Assembly: GCA_046303515.1 (NCBI GenBank)
Contig: JBKCGI010000027.1
Coordinates: 1-19,983, forward strand
Direction of reading: 5' to 3'
DNA: 19,983 nt
Source of the DNA: M2408 sp046303515
Lineage (GTDB): Bacteria > Bacteroidota > Bacteroidia > Flavobacteriales_D > Crocinitomicaceae
Shown here one piece after another: positions 7,829-15,114 of the stretch (positions are counted from its first letter, which is position 1; each line of letters starts with the position of its first letter). A model generated the notes under the pieces. It saw nothing but the letters and a program-made list of their open reading frames with translations. It was not told the DNA's origin and searched no databases. The position numbers and the translations under genes were made by a program.

Positions 7829-10234
7829 TTAATTTCTCAGTATTTTCCCATTCTTAACCAAACTCTCTAATCTCTCCAAAGTCTTTCTCTGTTGACACAA
7901 TTCTACAAAAGCTTTGCGCTCGAGATCTAATAAGTATTGTTCTGAAACGACTGTGTTTTCAGATAAATCACCTCCACAAAGCACAAAACCTAGTTTTTCA
8001 GAAATAACCTGATCGTGTTCCGACATGTAATTTCCAGAAAGCATCGAATTTGCTCCAACGTAAATAATTCCCAAACCTTCCTGACCTAAAACAGTTACAT
8101 TTTTTGAACGTTTTGGCGCTGAATATCCTTTGTTGGCTAATTCCAAACAAGCTTGTTTTGCAACTTTTAGTTGGTAATCTCTACTGATTACGATTTCATC
8201 AATTCCTTCACGTAAGTAACCTAAATCAAAAGCTTCGTGAGCTGATGTAGAAACTTTTGCTTGTCCGATGGTTAAAAAACGATTTCTTAAATTGTTTATT
8301 TTAACGTCTCCTTCCTTGATTTCGTCTGAAAGTCGTTTAGCAAATTCTTTCGAACCGCCACCACCAGGAATTAAACCAACTCCAAATTCAACCAAGCCCA
8401 TATATAGTTCTGCGTGAGCAACTACTTTATCAGCATGCATCGACATTTCGCAACCACCACCAAGTGCCATTTGATGTGGAGCAACAATAACTGGAATATT
8501 GGAATAACGCAAACGCATCATGGTGTCTTGAAATGCTTTTACAGCGAAATTCAACTCATCGTAATCTTGCTCGGCTGCCATCATGAAAATCATTCCAACG
8601 TTAGCTCCAGCAGAAAAATTTTGACCCGTATTTGAAATCACCAAGCCTTTGTATTCCTTTTCAGCTAAATCAATCGATTTGTTGATGGCTTCAATTACGC
8701 CACCGCCAATCGTGTTCATTTTTGTGTTCCATTCTAAATTTAGAATTCCATCTCCCAAATGAACCAAAGTCGCATCTGCATTTTTCCAAACGGTATTTTC
8801 AGCGCGCAAAGTATCTAAAATAATCAAATCTTCTGTTCCTGGAATCACTTCATATTGACCAGAAATTTGATTGTAAAATAATTTTTGTCCTTTTTCTTGT
8901 TTATAGAAAGTTGTATTTCCTTTAGCTTTCATTTCCAACATCCAAGCTGCTGGTTTTTTGCCTTGCGCTTCAATCATTTTAATAGCTTGGTCAAAACCAA
9001 TTAAATCCATGGTTTCAAATGGACCTAATTCCCAACCAAAACCGGCTTTGATGGCGTCATCAATTTTATAACATTCGTCAGCAATTTCTGGAATCCTGTT
9101 TGAAACATATGCAAACAAACCACCGAATAATTTACGGTAAAATTCGCCTGCTTTATCCATTCCAGCAAACAACATTTTGGTGCGTTGTTTTAAGTCATCG
9201 ATTGGCTTCGTCATCTCCAAAGTTGGAAACTTCACTTTCTCAGCGGATCGGTATTCCAGGGTTTTTAAATCCAAAACTAAGATTTCAGATTTACCGTTTT
9301 CCAAGGTAACTTTTTTGTAAAATCCTTGTTTTGTTTTCGAACCTAACCAGCCATTTTCAACCATTTTTGAAATGTAGCTAGGCAATGTAAATAAAGCATT
9401 TTCTTCGTCAGTTGTGCAATTAGCTTTCAAGCCATTTGCTACGTGAACCAAAGTATCCAAACCAACTACGTCACATGTTCTGAATGTAGCAGATTTCGGT
9501 CTTCCTAAAACAGGACCAGTTAATTTATCCACTTCTTCAACTGTCAAATTCATTTCTTCCACCGCGTGAAAAAGTGCCATGATGGAATATACTCCAACGC
9601 GATTGGCTATGAATGCTGGCGTATCTTTGCAAATAACCGTTTTTTTACCTAAAAATTTGCTTCCATAATCTCTTAGGAAAGTAACAATTTCAGGATTTGT
9701 ATCTTTTGTTGGAATAATTTCCAAAAGTTGCAAATAGCGTGGCGGATTGAAAAAGTGTGTTCCACAAAAATGTGCTTTGAAATCATCGCTTCGTCCTTCC
9801 GTCATCATGTGAATTGGAATTCCAGAGGTATTGGAAGAAATTAAAGTTCCTGCTTTTCTGAATTTTTCGACCTGCTCAAATAATTGCATTTTGATATCCA
9901 AACGTTCGATTACCACTTCAATTATCCAGTCACAAGAACCGATTTGTGACAAATCATCGGTCAAGTTCCCTGTTTTGATTCTGGACACAAAGCTTTTCCG
10001 ATAAAGAGGTGAAGGATTTGATTTTACAGCGAAGTCAAGTGCTTCATTCACAATTCTGTTTTTGAATTGTGGCGAATCGGTTGTTAATCCAGCTTTTTGT
10101 TCCTTCTCGTTCAATTCCTTAGGTTGAATGTCGAGCAACAAAACTTCACAACCAATATTCGCAAAGTGACAAGCAATCCTAGAACCCATTACACCGGAAC
10201 CTAGAACGGCGACTTTTTTTATAATACGATTCAT
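7829..10234 (-). CDS. fadN: Bifunctional 3-hydroxyacyl-CoA dehydrogenase / enoyl-CoA hydratase (FadN-type)
   Basis: This 801-residue fusion carries out two steps of beta-oxidation. The N-terminal half is an NAD-dependent 3-hydroxyacyl-CoA dehydrogenase: the Rossmann motif GSGVMG is at 12-17 and the catalytic His160 in CGTHFFNPPRYLQLLEI, with C-terminal dehydrogenase domains to about 440. Residues about 480-700 form an enoyl-CoA hydratase (crotonase) domain, with oxyanion segment FSAGAN (540-545) and both expected glutamates: Glu596 in LGGGCEM and Glu616 in GLVEFGVGLIPGGGG. The dehydrogenase-first order matches Bacillus FadN and is opposite to E. coli FadB. The ATG at 10234 starts directly at the Rossmann strand. 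The gene follows a MarR gene, from which a 57-bp hairpin element separates it, and precedes the thiolase. Confidence 0.93.
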   Translation of the reverse strand: MNRIIKKVAVLGSGVMGSRIACHFANIGCEVLLLDIQPKELNEKEQKAGLTTDSPQFKNRIVNEALDFAVKSNPSPLYRKSFVSRIKTGNLTDDLSQIGSCDWIIEVVIERLDIKMQLFEQVEKFRKAGTLISSNTSGIPIHMMTEGRSDDFKAHFCGTHFFNPPRYLQLLEIIPTKDTNPEIVTFLRDYGSKFLGKKTVICKDTPAFIANRVGVYSIMALFHAVEEMNLTVEEVDKLTGPVLGRPKSATFRTCDVVGLDTLVHVANGLKANCTTDEENALFTLPSYISKMVENGWLGSKTKQGFYKKVTLENGKSEILVLDLKTLEYRSAEKVKFPTLEMTKPIDDLKQRTKMLFAGMDKAGEFYRKLFGGLFAYVSNRIPEIADECYKIDDAIKAGFGWELGPFETMDLIGFDQAIKMIEAQGKKPAAWMLEMKAKGNTTFYKQEKGQKLFYNQISGQYEVIPGTEDLIILDTLRAENTVWKNADATLVHLGDGILNLEWNTKMNTIGGGVIEAINKSIDLAEKEYKGLVISNTGQNFSAGANVGMIFMMAAEQDYDELNFAVKAFQDTMMRLRYSNIPVIVAPHQMALGGGCEMSMHADKVVAHAELYMGLVEFGVGLIPGGGGSKEFAKRLSDEIKEGDVKINNLRNRFLTIGQAKVSTSAHEAFDLGYLREGIDEIVISRDYQLKVAKQACLELANKGYSAPKRSKNVTVLGQEGLGIIYVGANSMLSGNYMSEHDQVISEKLGFVLCGGDLSENTVVSEQYLLDLERKAFVELCQQRKTLERLESLVKNGKILRN

Positions 10235-10248
10235 TTTTTTAGATATTA

Positions 10249-10305
10249 AGATTTTATGACTTTAAGATTTTAGGATAGTCTTTAAATCTTAGAGTCTTAA
10301 AATCT
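10249..10305. repeat. 57-bp inverted repeat between marR-type gene and fadN-like gene
   Basis: The arms at 10249-10269 and 10285-10305 (each 21 nt, AGATTTTATGACTTTAAGATT and its near-complement) pair with only two mismatches around a 15-nt loop. The right arm overlaps the stop codon of the MarR gene (TAG, complement of 10304-10306). In the transcript it would form a long AU-rich stem between the MarR and FadN-like coding regions, about 15 nt before the fadN start. It has no T-run like a classic terminator. It may be an mRNA processing or stability element, an attenuator, or a dispersed repeat. Confidence 0.6.
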
Positions 10306-10747
10306 AATTATTCATTATCTTCAATTCTTTCTCAATAAATTCCTCCACAAATTCCATCACTTCAAAGTAAGCTTTGAGTTTTGTTTTTGGGATTTTTGCA
10401 ATTAAACGATTATCAAAATCAATTACAACATCTCGAGCAACTCTTCTTTTTTCAACGCCTTTTTCAGTGAGAAATATAAAAACTTTTCGTTTGTCAACGG
10501 AATCTATTTCTCTTCTAATTAGACCATCATCTTCCATCGACTTTAAGGTTCTGGATAAACTAGTTGGTTCCATCCCCATCTTTGGGCCGAGTTGCGTACT
10601 AGGCGTACCCTCTTTTTCAATCATCAACAAAATATATCCAATCGAAATTGAAATATCAAATTCTTGTGATTTTTGATTATACATACGTTGTATTTTATGC
10701 CAATTCTGCCTTATAAAAAAGTCTACAGTTGTTCTTTTATCGCTCAT
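10304..10747 (-). CDS. MarR family transcriptional regulator
   Basis: This 147-residue protein has the MarR winged-helix layout. Helices span about 7-45 (dimer and DNA-approach helices). The recognition part is STQLGPKMGMEPTSLSRTLK (50-69), and the wing is around RREIDSVDKRKVFIFLTEKG (78-97). The C-terminal helix from about 118 would complete the dimer interface. MarR proteins are usually dimeric repressors released by a small ligand. Here, immediately before the FadN-like and thiolase genes and after a thioesterase, an acyl-CoA ligand and control of this cluster are reasonable inferences. The gene is embedded in the operon rather than divergent from it. The start is the ATG at 10747. An unusual GC-richer stretch at 10782-10800 upstream is a possible operator. 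Confidence 0.9.
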   Translation of the reverse strand: MSDKRTTVDFFIRQNWHKIQRMYNQKSQEFDISISIGYILLMIEKEGTPSTQLGPKMGMEPTSLSRTLKSMEDDGLIRREIDSVDKRKVFIFLTEKGVEKRRVARDVVIDFDNRLIAKIPKTKLKAYFEVMEFVEEFIEKELKIMNN

Positions 10748-10781
10748 AGTTAGTTAATATGAATCTAAAATTACAAAAAAA

Positions 10782-10800
10782 TTAATTACGCACGCATTAA
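10782..10800. promoter_or_regulatory. Possible regulator-binding site upstream of the MarR gene
   Basis: The 63-bp gap between the thioesterase stop and the MarR start is almost pure A/T apart from TTAATTACGCACGCATTAA. This has matching 5-bp ends (TTAAT/ATTAA) around the direct repeat ACGCACGC. MarR proteins bind imperfect palindromes of about this size near their own genes. The symmetry of the core is poor, so this is only a candidate. Confidence 0.25.
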
Positions 10801-10810
10801 ATTTATTTTT

Positions 10811-11218
10811 TTACCAAATTTCTTTTGAAATATAGACTGTACCCAAGAAGTGGGCAACTAGTTCATTTTCTTGATTGTAAATTTTACTTTCATACTTACC
10901 AATCGTCTTTCCACGGCTAATCTCGGAACAAACTGCCGTTAAAGTATCGTTTTCTAACACTTTTTTTAAATGAGAAATGGATGTTTCAATGCTAACAGCT
11001 TTAAATCCATAAGAATTTGATGCAAAAGCTAGAGATGAATCAGCCAAAGAGTAAGTTATTCCACCGTGAGCAATTGAAAAACCATTGAGCATTTGTTTGC
11101 TAACCTCTAGTTGTAGCCTGCAATTTCCAAGATTTACTTCTAAAACTTCTATGTTTAACCATTGACTGAAAGCATCATTTTTCAACATTTGATTAACAAT
11201 TTCTGATGGATTTTTCAT
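10811..11218 (-). CDS. PaaI-type hotdog acyl-CoA thioesterase
   Basis: This 135-residue single hotdog domain hydrolyses acyl- or aryl-acyl-CoA thioesters in the cytosol. The family motif is clear: LNGFSIAHGGITYSLADSSLAFASNS (44-69) with Asn45, His51-Gly-Gly and the catalytic-helix Asp60, then SIETSISHLKKV and the strand pair around TAVCSEISRGKTIGKYESKIYN. PaaI rescues CoA from dead-end phenylacetate intermediates in some bacteria. No phenylacetate genes are present here, and the neighbours are a MarR regulator and beta-oxidation enzymes, so a role in acyl-CoA turnover is more likely. It is the first minus-strand gene of the cluster, and its 5' region runs directly into the ATPase cassette. 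Confidence 0.88.
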   Translation of the reverse strand: MKNPSEIVNQMLKNDAFSQWLNIEVLEVNLGNCRLQLEVSKQMLNGFSIAHGGITYSLADSSLAFASNSYGFKAVSIETSISHLKKVLENDTLTAVCSEISRGKTIGKYESKIYNQENELVAHFLGTVYISKEIW

Positions 11219-11258
11219 AAAAATATATATAAATTATGTTTGATAATCAAATTATTAG

Positions 11259-11266
11259 TACATTTG
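11259..11266 (+). promoter_or_regulatory. -7 box for the ATPase gene, abutting the left cassette repeat
   Basis: TACATTTG matches the Bacteroidota -7 consensus TAnnTTTG exactly and touches the first base of the left 42-bp repeat. Transcription would begin inside the repeat, making the repeat the 5' leader of the ATPase mRNA. A TTTG at 11239-11242 is a possible -33 element, but the 16-nt spacer is shorter than usual. Confidence 0.5.
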
Positions 11267-11308
11267 TTACCGGTAATCATCAGTTTAAGTTTTGATTTCC
11301 GGTAATAA
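11267..11308 (+). repeat. Left 42-bp palindromic repeat of the ATPase cassette
   Basis: The arms TTACCGGTAATCA (11267-11279) and TGATTTCCGGTAA (11293-11305) pair with one mismatch around a 13-nt loop. The first ten bases, TTACCGGTAA, are themselves a perfect palindrome. The element matches the right copy at 12509-12550 at 37 of 42 positions in the same orientation, including the loop. It ends 13 nt before the ATPase start codon. Confidence 0.9.
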
Positions 11309-11321
11309 TTAATTATCAATC

Positions 11322-12503
11322 ATGATTAAACGCTTTAAAGATAAAGAAATTACTTCATTATTGAAACAATTTCCGATAGTTGCTATTATTGGCCCACGTC
11401 AATGCGGCAAGACAACTTTGGCACAATTTAATGTCTTAAAAAACAAAACAACCGGTTTGTATTTTGATTTAGAAAGCCCGAAGGATATCACTTTGTTTCA
11501 AGATTCAGAATATTTTTTAGAAAATTTGATGCCACAGGTGATGTGTATTGTTATTGATGAAGTTCAACGCAAACCTGAATTGTTTTCCATTTTACGCTCT
11601 TTGGTTGATAAAAATAAAAAGAAAGGAAAATTTGTTCTTTTGGGATCAGCTTCTCCAGAGATGGTAAAAGGAGTTTCTGAAAGTTTAGCTGGAAGAATAG
11701 CCTATTGTGAAGTTTCACCTTTCAACTTGATAGAAGTTTGTAAAAATGATCAAGACCTTGAAAAACTATGGTTTAGAGGAGGGTTTCCAGATGCATTTCT
11801 ATCGAAAACAGATAAATCTTGGTTTGTTTGGATGGATAATTTTTTTAGAACCTTTGTGGAGCGAGATTTAAATACACTTTTTGGTGTTAATTTTTCGTCG
11901 ATTTTAATGTATCAGCTGTGGCGCATGCTAGCTCATCATCACGGTCAAATTTGGAATGCGCAAAGTTTTGCAAAAGGCTTAGATATTAGTCCAACAACGG
12001 TTAATAAATATTTAGATTACCTGGAGGGCTCCTTTATGATCCGAAGACTACCTGCATTTTTTACTAATGGAAAAAAACGTTTAATAAAAAGTCCAAAAGT
12101 ATACGTGCGTGATTCTGGTTTATTGCATTATTTGAATGATGTATCCGTTAAAAAAGATTTGTTGTTTCAAGCAAATTTAGGCAATAGCTGGGAAGGTTTT
12201 GCGATTGAACAAATTTTACAACATATTCCAAATCATATAAAAGCCTATTATTATCGCACACAAGATGGAGCCGAAATGGATTTGGTTTTGGTGAAAGGTT
12301 TGAAGCCGATTTTAACAGTCGAATTAAAAACCACTAATAATCCGAAGTTATCTAAGGGCTATTATGAGTCTATTGAGGATTTAAAATGCACTGAAAATTA
12401 CGTAGTAACACCACAACAAGATTTCACCTATCAAATAAATGACTCTTCAAAGGTGATGGGTTTAAAGCAGTTTGTAAAAGAAATTGTCCAAAAATTGAAC
12501 TAA
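11322..12503 (+). CDS. AAA+ ATPase with DUF4143 region (COG1373 family)
   Basis: This 393-residue protein is a single-gene AAA+ ATPase. Walker A is GPRQCGKTT (24-32), Walker B CIVIDEVQ (75-82), sensor region LLGSAS (106-111) and an Arg-bearing ESLAGR (120-125). Residues about 205-245 resemble a winged helix (WNAQSFAKGLDISPTTVNKY). The DUF4143 tail has the order EGFAIE, EMD (318-320) and VELK (333-336), matching the active-site layout of PD-(D/E)XK nuclease-like folds. The role of the family is not established. The gene runs opposite to its neighbours and is bracketed by two nearly identical hairpin repeats, 13 nt before the start and 5 nt after the stop. That suggests a self-contained, possibly mobile, module. 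Base composition does not differ visibly from the neighbours. Confidence 0.92.
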   Translation: MIKRFKDKEITSLLKQFPIVAIIGPRQCGKTTLAQFNVLKNKTTGLYFDLESPKDITLFQDSEYFLENLMPQVMCIVIDEVQRKPELFSILRSLVDKNKKKGKFVLLGSASPEMVKGVSESLAGRIAYCEVSPFNLIEVCKNDQDLEKLWFRGGFPDAFLSKTDKSWFVWMDNFFRTFVERDLNTLFGVNFSSILMYQLWRMLAHHHGQIWNAQSFAKGLDISPTTVNKYLDYLEGSFMIRRLPAFFTNGKKRLIKSPKVYVRDSGLLHYLNDVSVKKDLLFQANLGNSWEGFAIEQILQHIPNHIKAYYYRTQDGAEMDLVLVKGLKPILTVELKTTNNPKLSKGYYESIEDLKCTENYVVTPQQDFTYQINDSSKVMGLKQFVKEIVQKLN

Positions 12504-12543
12504 AAAAATACCGGTAATCATCACTTTAAGTTCTGATTACCGG
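12502..12543 (-). terminator. Terminator-like use of the right repeat for the phosphohexomutase transcript
   Basis: Read on the minus strand, the perfect 10-bp stem of the right repeat is followed directly by TATTTTTTTA. This sits about 33 nt beyond the phosphohexomutase stop. The stem plus U-run is the form of an intrinsic terminator, although the 13-nt loop is long. The left copy lacks such a run on either strand. Confidence 0.5.
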
Positions 12544-12550
12544 CAATAAA
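12509..12550 (+). repeat. Right 42-bp palindromic repeat of the ATPase cassette
   Basis: CCGGTAATCA (12511-12520) and TGATTACCGG (12534-12543) form a perfect 10-bp stem around a 13-nt loop. The element is a direct repeat of 11267-11308 with five differences in 42 positions. It starts 5 nt after the ATPase stop codon and ends 25 nt before the end of the phosphohexomutase gene. Confidence 0.9.
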
Positions 12551-12575
12551 ATGAGTAAAAATCTGAAAATCAATA

Positions 12576-13985
12576 TTAATTGCAAATTGTATTTTCAACT
12601 ATTTTTAATATTTCTCTCACTTCTTCTAAAGTTGGAGCTTCAGCATAAGTTCTCAATACTGGTTCTGTTCCTGAAGGACGAATCATCATCCAACGATTTT
12701 CATCTAGGATAAATTTGAAACCATCCAAAGTCTGAACTTCTTGCACTTGATACTTACCAAAAGAAGTGTATTCGTTATTTTTACAACTTGCGATAATTTT
12801 TTGTTTTAATTCTTCTGTAATATGTAAATCGTTGCGCTCATATTTGAAAGACCCAACAATTGCGTAAACTTCTTCGATTAATTCATCCAAGGTTTTACCA
12901 GATTTGGCCATGAATTCCCAAATGATCAAGCCCATCCAAATTCCATCGCGCTCAGGTATATGTCCTTTTACAGCAATTCCACCTGATTCTTCACCACCAA
13001 CAATAACATCTTCTTCAACCATAATTGAAGCAATTTCTTTAAATCCTATTTTTGTTGTTTGATGCGCCAGTCCATAATGTTTGGCTAATTTTTCAACCCG
13101 TGGAGTAGTACTAAAAGCAGTAACAACTTTTCCAGTCATTTTTTTATAATGAGATAAATAATGAACTAAAAGCAATAAAATATGGTGTGAATCTACAAAT
13201 TCGCCTTTTCCATTATACAATCCAATTCGATCAGCGTCTCCATCCGTAGCTAAAGCACAACTAACTTTCCCATTAGATTTAATGAAGTTTTCTAAAGGTT
13301 GTAAATTTTTGGCTATTGGTTCTGGTGCTTGCCCGTAAAAAGAAGGATTGTGCTCACAATGTAAAAAAGTGATGTCAGGTAAAATACGTTTCATAGCATT
13401 TTGTCCGGCACCATACATCGCATCGTAAACTAAATTTAAATTTGAATTTTTAATTGCATCCAAGTCAAAATTAGCTTTTACATGATCAACATACATTGTT
13501 TCCAAATCAACAATTTCCAATTGACCAGATTTTATAGCATCTTCTAAAGAAATTGCTTTGAAATCAATTGTATTTGTATCTGGAATGATATCTTCAATTT
13601 CCTGAACCAATTCTGGCTGAAGTGGTCCACCAAAAAAGGCTTTTAATTTATATCCATTATAACTCGGGGGATTATGACTTGCAGTTAAAATTACTCCAAT
13701 ACCACAATTGTATTTTTTTGCACCCAAAGAAATCATTGGGGTAGAAACAAACCCTTTTGACATCTTCACTTGAATTCCTTGACTTAAGAAAATTCTTACT
13801 GCAGTGTCGGCGAATAATTCTCCAGCAAAACGACAGTCGTGACCTACAATCACAGACGGTTTTTCGTATTTATTTTTTAACCAAACTCCAGTTGCTTGAG
13901 CTACACGAGCTACATTTTCAACAGTGAAATCTTCTGCGATGATTGCTCTCCAACCATCTGTTCCGAATTTAATTTTTTGTGCCAA
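12576..13985 (-). CDS. Phosphoglucomutase/phosphomannomutase family protein
   Basis: This 469-residue alpha-D-phosphohexomutase interconverts hexose 1- and 6-phosphates through a phosphoserine intermediate in the cytosol. All four site motifs are present: TASHNPPSYNGYK with catalytic Ser103, metal-binding DGDADR (248-253), sugar-binding GGEESGG (329-335) and phosphate-binding RPSGTEP (435-441). Whether it prefers glucose, mannose or glucosamine phosphate cannot be told from this reading. The start is TTG at 13985 (MAQKIKFGTDGWRAII): no in-frame ATG is nearby upstream, and the KFGTDGWR stretch is the conserved N-terminus. It lies 76 nt after the GT9 gene on the same strand, consistent with supply of activated sugars for surface polysaccharide. 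Confidence 0.93.
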   Translation of the reverse strand: MAQKIKFGTDGWRAIIAEDFTVENVARVAQATGVWLKNKYEKPSVIVGHDCRFAGELFADTAVRIFLSQGIQVKMSKGFVSTPMISLGAKKYNCGIGVILTASHNPPSYNGYKLKAFFGGPLQPELVQEIEDIIPDTNTIDFKAISLEDAIKSGQLEIVDLETMYVDHVKANFDLDAIKNSNLNLVYDAMYGAGQNAMKRILPDITFLHCEHNPSFYGQAPEPIAKNLQPLENFIKSNGKVSCALATDGDADRIGLYNGKGEFVDSHHILLLLVHYLSHYKKMTGKVVTAFSTTPRVEKLAKHYGLAHQTTKIGFKEIASIMVEEDVIVGGEESGGIAVKGHIPERDGIWMGLIIWEFMAKSGKTLDELIEEVYAIVGSFKYERNDLHITEELKQKIIASCKNNEYTSFGKYQVQEVQTLDGFKFILDENRWMMIRPSGTEPVLRTYAEAPTLEEVREILKIVENTICN

Positions 13986-14061
13986 TTTTATATAATTTAA
14001 GTTAGCGAATATATAAAAATCTTATCAATGTTTACTTACATTTTTAAAACATAATAAAATT

Positions 14062-15036
14062 TTAATTTACTTTATCGATTTTAATTGTATTTCCACATTT
14101 AAAATGCCCTTTAGGACAAGTTGTAAATCCGTGAAGACCACATGGTTTACAGTCTAAATTTTCAAGTGATTCGATTGTTTGTGAATCATCAGATAATGGG
14201 CCGAAACCAAATTTGGGGGTTGTGGAACAGAAAAAAGCTCTAACTGGAGCATTTACAGCCGAACAAAAGTGCAATGGTCCAGAATCATTTACATAATTCA
14301 TTTCTGCCTTTTTAAACAAAGCTGAAGATTGTAAAAAAGTAAATTTCCCTGCAATATTTTCACAATTTTGATGTTTAACTGCCTGACTTAAACGTTCACA
14401 TAAATCAAAATCAGATGGTCCACCGACAAAATAAACCTTAGCTTTTTGACTTAACTTTTGCGCCAACTCAATCCATTTATTTTCAGGCAATTGTTTTGTA
14501 AACCAAATTGAAGCGGGAGCCAAACAATAATAGTTGGAGTTTTGAAAAGCTTCTACCATTTTGTAATCCTCAACTGAAGGAAAAATTTCAGGTCTTAAAT
14601 TGGAATCAGCTCCATGATGTTTAATGCACAATAAGTTCCGTTCTACTTCGTGTAAACCGTTTCCTATTTCATGTTTGATTTTTCTGGAATACAAAAACGA
14701 AAGTGGATTTTTTGAGAAACCGACCTTTAATTTTGCACCTGAAAAAACCGCAATTAAACCAGAACTAGCGAAACGATGTAAATTGATGACTTCATCATAT
14801 TTGTTTTTACGAAAAAGTTTGATGAGAGACATCATGGAATTGAATTTACCTTCTTTCTTATTGAAAGTAAAAACACTACTTATTTTTGGATTATTCGCCA
14901 ATAAACTTTCGTTTCCTTTGCGAACCAATACATCAATCTGAGCATTCGGATAAATTCTTTTTAATTCCGAAACAACAGGTGTTGCCAAAATTACATCTCC
15001 AATGAAAGCAGTTTGTATAACTAGAAATCGGTTCAC
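14062..15036 (-). CDS. Glycosyltransferase family 9 (heptosyltransferase-like)
   Basis: This 324-residue enzyme resembles ADP-heptose:LPS heptosyltransferases (GT9, GT-B fold), which extend the lipopolysaccharide core at the inner face of the cytoplasmic membrane. The N-terminal domain begins FLVIQTAFIGDVILATPVV, with the family GD pair, followed by SELKRIYPNAQIDVLVR. The C-terminal domain has YCLAPASIWFTKQLPENKW and the donor-site segment NDSGPLHFCSAVNAP (250-264). The tail carries four cysteines (296, 299, 307, 314) in CKPCGLHG...CPKGHFKC, a pattern frequent in GT9 proteins of Bacteroidota. The start is GTG at 15036. A perfect -7 box ends 4 nt before it, so the mRNA is predicted leaderless. 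The exact donor sugar is unknown. Confidence 0.9.
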   Translation of the reverse strand: MNRFLVIQTAFIGDVILATPVVSELKRIYPNAQIDVLVRKGNESLLANNPKISSVFTFNKKEGKFNSMMSLIKLFRKNKYDEVINLHRFASSGLIAVFSGAKLKVGFSKNPLSFLYSRKIKHEIGNGLHEVERNLLCIKHHGADSNLRPEIFPSVEDYKMVEAFQNSNYYCLAPASIWFTKQLPENKWIELAQKLSQKAKVYFVGGPSDFDLCERLSQAVKHQNCENIAGKFTFLQSSALFKKAEMNYVNDSGPLHFCSAVNAPVRAFFCSTTPKFGFGPLSDDSQTIESLENLDCKPCGLHGFTTCPKGHFKCGNTIKIDKVN

Positions 15037-15040
15037 AGAA

Positions 15041-15048
15041 CAAAGGTA
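15041..15048 (-). promoter_or_regulatory. -7 box of the GT9 gene, 4 nt from the GTG start
   Basis: On the minus strand TACCTTTG matches TAnnTTTG exactly. It is followed by TTCT and then the GTG start codon, the same four-base spacer sequence seen before aroC. No good -33 TTG was found at the usual distance. Confidence 0.65.
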
Positions 15049-15114
15049 TTGAATTTCTGTGAAATATAGTAGATTTAACCGTTAAAAACGAATATATCAC
15101 TCAAGATCAATAAT

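Noticed and set aside
9929..9950. CRP-like inverted repeat GTCACAA / TTTGTGAC
   Set aside because: It is inside the FadN-like coding region, has a 7-nt spacing off the CRP pattern, and is explained by codons of a conserved domain.
11240..11266. Target-site duplication flanking the ATPase cassette
   Set aside because: The sequences left of 11267 and right of 12550 share no direct repeat beyond short A/T strings.
11322..12503. Toxin-antitoxin or multi-gene defence system around the ATPase
   Set aside because: No small partner ORF fits within the repeats, and the neighbours are metabolic genes on the other strand.
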